This document shows, one piece after another, positions 5,747 to 7,204 of a DNA stretch of 7,204 nucleotides. The first letter of the stretch is position 1; the number at the start of each line of letters is the position of its first letter. The translations under genes were made by a program, and so were the position numbers. The notes below the pieces were generated by a model. It had not been told where the DNA came from and did not search any database. It saw only the letters and a program-made list of their open reading frames with translations. The DNA comes from an uncultured bacterium. GTDB lineage: Bacteria; Patescibacteriota; Minisyncoccia; Phycocordibacterales; UBA9973. The stretch spans positions 1 through 7,204 of the forward strand of contig CAINWY010000123.1 of the NCBI GenBank assembly GCA_903854645.1. The letters are read 5' to 3'.

Positions 5747-6772
5747 TTATTCTAATTTATGTTCTTTCTTGAAATACCTGTCGGGAAGTATTTTAAAATA
5801 ATCATCTATATAGGGATGCATCATATCGCATGCAACAAAAGCAATTACAACTTCTTTATTCTTATTCCTGTATTTATTCAAAGTTTTTTTAATTTTCATT
5901 TCTTTTATCATCTTCTCTATCATGGCTAGTTGCATACCAGTTGATGGACCAACGAAGAGGCCTGCACGTATGAGAGCCAAACTCCTCTCGTATGCAGAGA
6001 AGGCGTCTATGGGTATAACTTGGTCTACTATATCGTACCAAGGGATTCCGAGCTTTAAAATAGCTTCATCTACACGGGGCCCGGGTATAGAGGAGCCTTT
6101 CTTTATCGAGGTCCCCGCTATATACATATCTTTATTTTTAGATTTTAAATAAGAACCTGCTCCATATATAGTACCTGCCGTACCAATAGTTGAAACGAAA
6201 ATTGTAAGGTCGTCTCCAAGCTGGCTCCAGAGTTCTTTGGCTACATACTCCTCCCCTGCATTTGTATTCCCAGGATTTATATATTGATTTAAATTATGCC
6301 ACCCTTTCCTCTTTCCTAATTGTTTTGCTTCATAAACTCCGCCCATATTACTATGAACATCAGGACTTCTAGGTCCGTGTGATATCATAAGATCTGCTCC
6401 TACAAGTTTCAGTAGACGTTTCTTGTGTTCTGGAACATCTGGAGTAATGATTGCGTGTAAATTGGGAATGCCAAAATGTCTAGATAAAATAGCGAGAGAA
6501 AGAACTGTGTTACCGGATGAGTACTCAACTAGGTGTTTTGTATTCTTTAAAGTCTCTTTATCCATAAGGGAAAGCATAGACCAAGAAGGCATAGACTTTA
6601 TATTCCCAAGTGGAACGAATTGCATAAGTTTTATAAAAATTCTAACCCCATCTTTTGCATATTTGTTTAAAGATGGCGGAAGCTCAACAACAGGTGTCAT
6701 ACCAAGAGAACCAGGAGTAAGAAAATCCTTCATCGCATTAACACCCTCAAAAACTTTTTTATTATTGCTCAT
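5747..6772 (-). CDS. PLP fold-type II enzyme, cysteine synthase/CBS family, 341 residues
   Basis: A cytosolic pyridoxal-phosphate enzyme related to cysteine synthase and cystathionine beta-synthase. Visible family marks: G24-MTPVVEL near the start, the probable Schiff-base K59 in P-L-G-N-I-K-S, the substrate loop S85-SGNT89, the EHKKRLLKLVGADL stretch (115-128), the phosphate-binding loop GTAGTIYGAG (197-206), and GPSTGMQ (275-281) where PLP's pyridine nitrogen is usually held. The lysine motif is unusual: classical members read GSxKDR, but here N-I-K-S-M-P lacks the D-R. The substrate therefore cannot be assigned and the usual cysK label would be unsafe. First gene of the operon, 1 nt before prfB. 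ATG 6772 has no Shine-Dalgarno; ATG 6733 (M14) has GAGGG about 10 nt upstream and could be the true start. Confidence 0.8.
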   Translation of the reverse strand: MSNNKKVFEGVNAMKDFLTPGSLGMTPVVELPPSLNKYAKDGVRIFIKLMQFVPLGNIKSMPSWSMLSLMDKETLKNTKHLVEYSSGNTVLSLAILSRHFGIPNLHAIITPDVPEHKKRLLKLVGADLMISHGPRSPDVHSNMGGVYEAKQLGKRKGWHNLNQYINPGNTNAGEEYVAKELWSQLGDDLTIFVSTIGTAGTIYGAGSYLKSKNKDMYIAGTSIKKGSSIPGPRVDEAILKLGIPWYDIVDQVIPIDAFSAYERSLALIRAGLFVGPSTGMQLAMIEKMIKEMKIKKTLNKYRNKNKEVVIAFVACDMMHPYIDDYFKILPDRYFKKEHKLE

Positions 6773-6773
6773 A

Positions 6774-6779
6774 ATTATA
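6774..6779 (-). promoter_or_regulatory. Possible -10 box (TATAAT) of the operon
   Basis: An exact TATAAT on the minus strand ends one base before ATG 6772. If used, transcription would begin inside the annotated start and favour ATG 6733, which has a GAGGG upstream. No good -35 hexamer is seen 16-18 nt away, and TATAAT is easily found by chance in such AT-rich DNA. Confidence 0.2.
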
Positions 6780-6794
6780 ATAATTAATTAATAT

Positions 6795-6937
6795 GAGTCC
6801 CTATTAAACAGGACTCGAACCCATTTTAGCAAGAATCAATGAGAATATCTACCAAGCTAATCTTACGCTTCACTTTTGCCTTTTCTTTAATCTATCTACA
6901 CCGCTCTACTAATGCATCAATTCTAAAATGCGGACTC
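6795..6937 (-). ncRNA. Possible structured RNA with tRNA-like T-arm (tmRNA-like 3' domain?)
   Basis: On the minus strand a T-arm can be drawn: ATGGG-TTCGAGT-CCTGT (6824-6808, two G-U pairs) with the conserved TTCGA loop. Upstream, a block around 6870-6846 (AAGCGTAAGATTAGC, then GGTAGA) resembles, from memory, the sequence before the T-arm of tmRNA, with about 25 nt between GTAGA and GGGTTCGA as in E. coli ssrA. A 16-bp helix is possible: 6930-6915 with 6841-6833 and 6828-6822 (two G-U pairs, 4-nt bulge), enclosed by GAGTCC (6937-6932) with GGACTC (6800-6795). No acceptor strand directly follows the T-stem with a matching 5' partner, no SsrA-like tag was found, and no normal tRNA fits. It may also be a decayed tRNA or tmRNA. 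Confidence 0.3.
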
Positions 6938-6979
6938 GGTTTTGCGAAACTATTCTCTGGGACATGGATTCGCAAAACC
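6938..6979. repeat. Hairpin, 11-bp stem and 20-nt loop
   Basis: Perfect inverted repeat: GGTTTTGCGAA (6938-6948) and TTCGCAAAACC (6969-6979), with 20 bases between. Loop positions 8-14 read TCTGGGA, the same 7-mer at the same loop position as in the hairpin at 7024-7060. The bases GAGAATA in its minus-strand loop (6958-6952) can also pair with TATTCTC (6848-6842), a possible long-range contact. Confidence 0.7.
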
Positions 6980-7204
6980 TCGACTAATTTTTCTTAATTT
7001 CGCCAAGATTTCGTTTTGGGTTTCCGCGGGCAGGCAGGGTCTGGGAGGGAATGCCCGCGGGGTGGGTTGAATAAGATCTAGAATTAGAAAAAATACTTGA
7101 AAAATGCTTTAATAATTAGGCTACTACAAGAACTGAATACCGGTACCTACTTCATAAAACAAGACATGCTCACATAATTTCGATCACTTCCCTGTCATTC
7201 CCTG
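6980..7204. other. Gene-free right end apart from the hairpin at 7024-7060
   Basis: Together with 6773-6979 this makes a 432-base stretch without a convincing protein gene. Outside the hairpin it is AT-rich. At the edge, a minus-strand frame gives ten residues (GNDREVIEIM) before a TGA at 7172-7170, which could be the C-terminus of an upstream gene, but ten residues are too few to call it. Confidence 0.5.
7024..7060. repeat. GC-rich hairpin, 9-bp stem and 19-nt loop
   Basis: Perfect inverted repeat: CCGCGGGCA (7024-7032) and TGCCCGCGG (7052-7060), with a purine-rich 19-base loop. It has the same dimensions as the hairpin at 542-578, although the arm sequences differ. A strongly GC-rich island in AT-rich DNA; no T-tract follows, so it is an unlikely terminator. 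Confidence 0.75.

Noticed and set aside
5740..5800. Programmed +1 frameshift in prfB
   Set aside because: The short N-terminus prompted a search, but the upstream gene ends 1 nt before the ATG, an in-frame TAG lies just upstream, and no CTTTGA-type slip site is seen.
6423..6791. Plus-strand 122-residue frame over the PLP gene
   Set aside because: Antisense shadow; it ends in a low-complexity isoleucine run read from the AT-rich leader.
6795..6930. A complete, possibly intron-containing tRNA
   Set aside because: The T-arm is good, but no 5' strand matches the 7 bases after the T-stem, and no proper D-stem or anticodon arm could be fitted.
7150..7204. tmRNA 5' end near the right edge (minus-strand GGGAATGACAGGG...GTGAGCATG)
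   Set aside because: It resembles tmRNA 5' ends by eye, but it does not pair with the 3' T-arm region as acceptor or helix 2, and no SsrA-like tag frame follows.
7170..7204. Partial C-terminus of an upstream minus-strand gene (ten residues)
   Set aside because: Too short to distinguish from a chance open frame.
1..7204. Alternative genetic code (UGA as glycine)
   Set aside because: prfB is present and ends in TGA, and no gene needs read-through of TGA to stay open.

Overview
The window looks like a compact, AT-rich bacterial genome, most likely a Candidate Phyla Radiation (Patescibacteria, Parcubacteria-like) member. This is inferred from tightly packed genes, almost no Shine-Dalgarno sequences, a very short release factor 2, and a CTP synthase with a GLCYGMQ-type nucleophile elbow. 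A prfB gene is present and itself ends in TGA, so UGA is read as stop (code 11, not the Gly-UGA code 25). The lineage cannot be proven from this sequence alone.

Left part (1-1441): a 55-residue rubredoxin-like gene on the plus strand faces a minus-strand pair, a small GIY-YIG endonuclease followed 8 nt later by tRNA-Gln(CTG). The first 18 nt of that tRNA plus 2 upstream bases are repeated exactly 323 bp away (256-275 and 579-598), on the far side of the endonuclease. A GC-rich 9-bp hairpin abuts the second copy. The arrangement resembles a tiny element sitting in the D-loop of the tRNA gene, with the tRNA rebuilt at one end. A plus-strand LOG-family nucleotide phosphoribohydrolase gene (707-1441) follows.

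Centre (1472-1524): a perfect 25-bp hairpin with a 3-nt loop separates convergent genes and probably terminates transcription from both sides.

Right part (1540-6772): five minus-strand genes form one tight operon, in transcription order: a PLP fold-type II enzyme of the cysteine synthase family, prfB, ftsE, ftsX and pyrG. The gaps are 1, 16, 6 and 2 nt. It joins translation termination (RF2), control of cell-wall hydrolysis at division (FtsEX) and CTP synthesis with an amino-acid enzyme whose exact reaction is unclear.

Right end (6773-7204): no convincing gene, but much structure. There is a tRNA-like T-arm, a 16-bp long-range helix, two possible partners for one GAGTCC strand, and two GC-rich hairpins whose loops share a 7-mer at the same position. 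It may encode a structured RNA with a tmRNA-like 3' domain, or hold decayed tRNA sequence and palindromic repeats. I cannot decide between these from the sequence alone.
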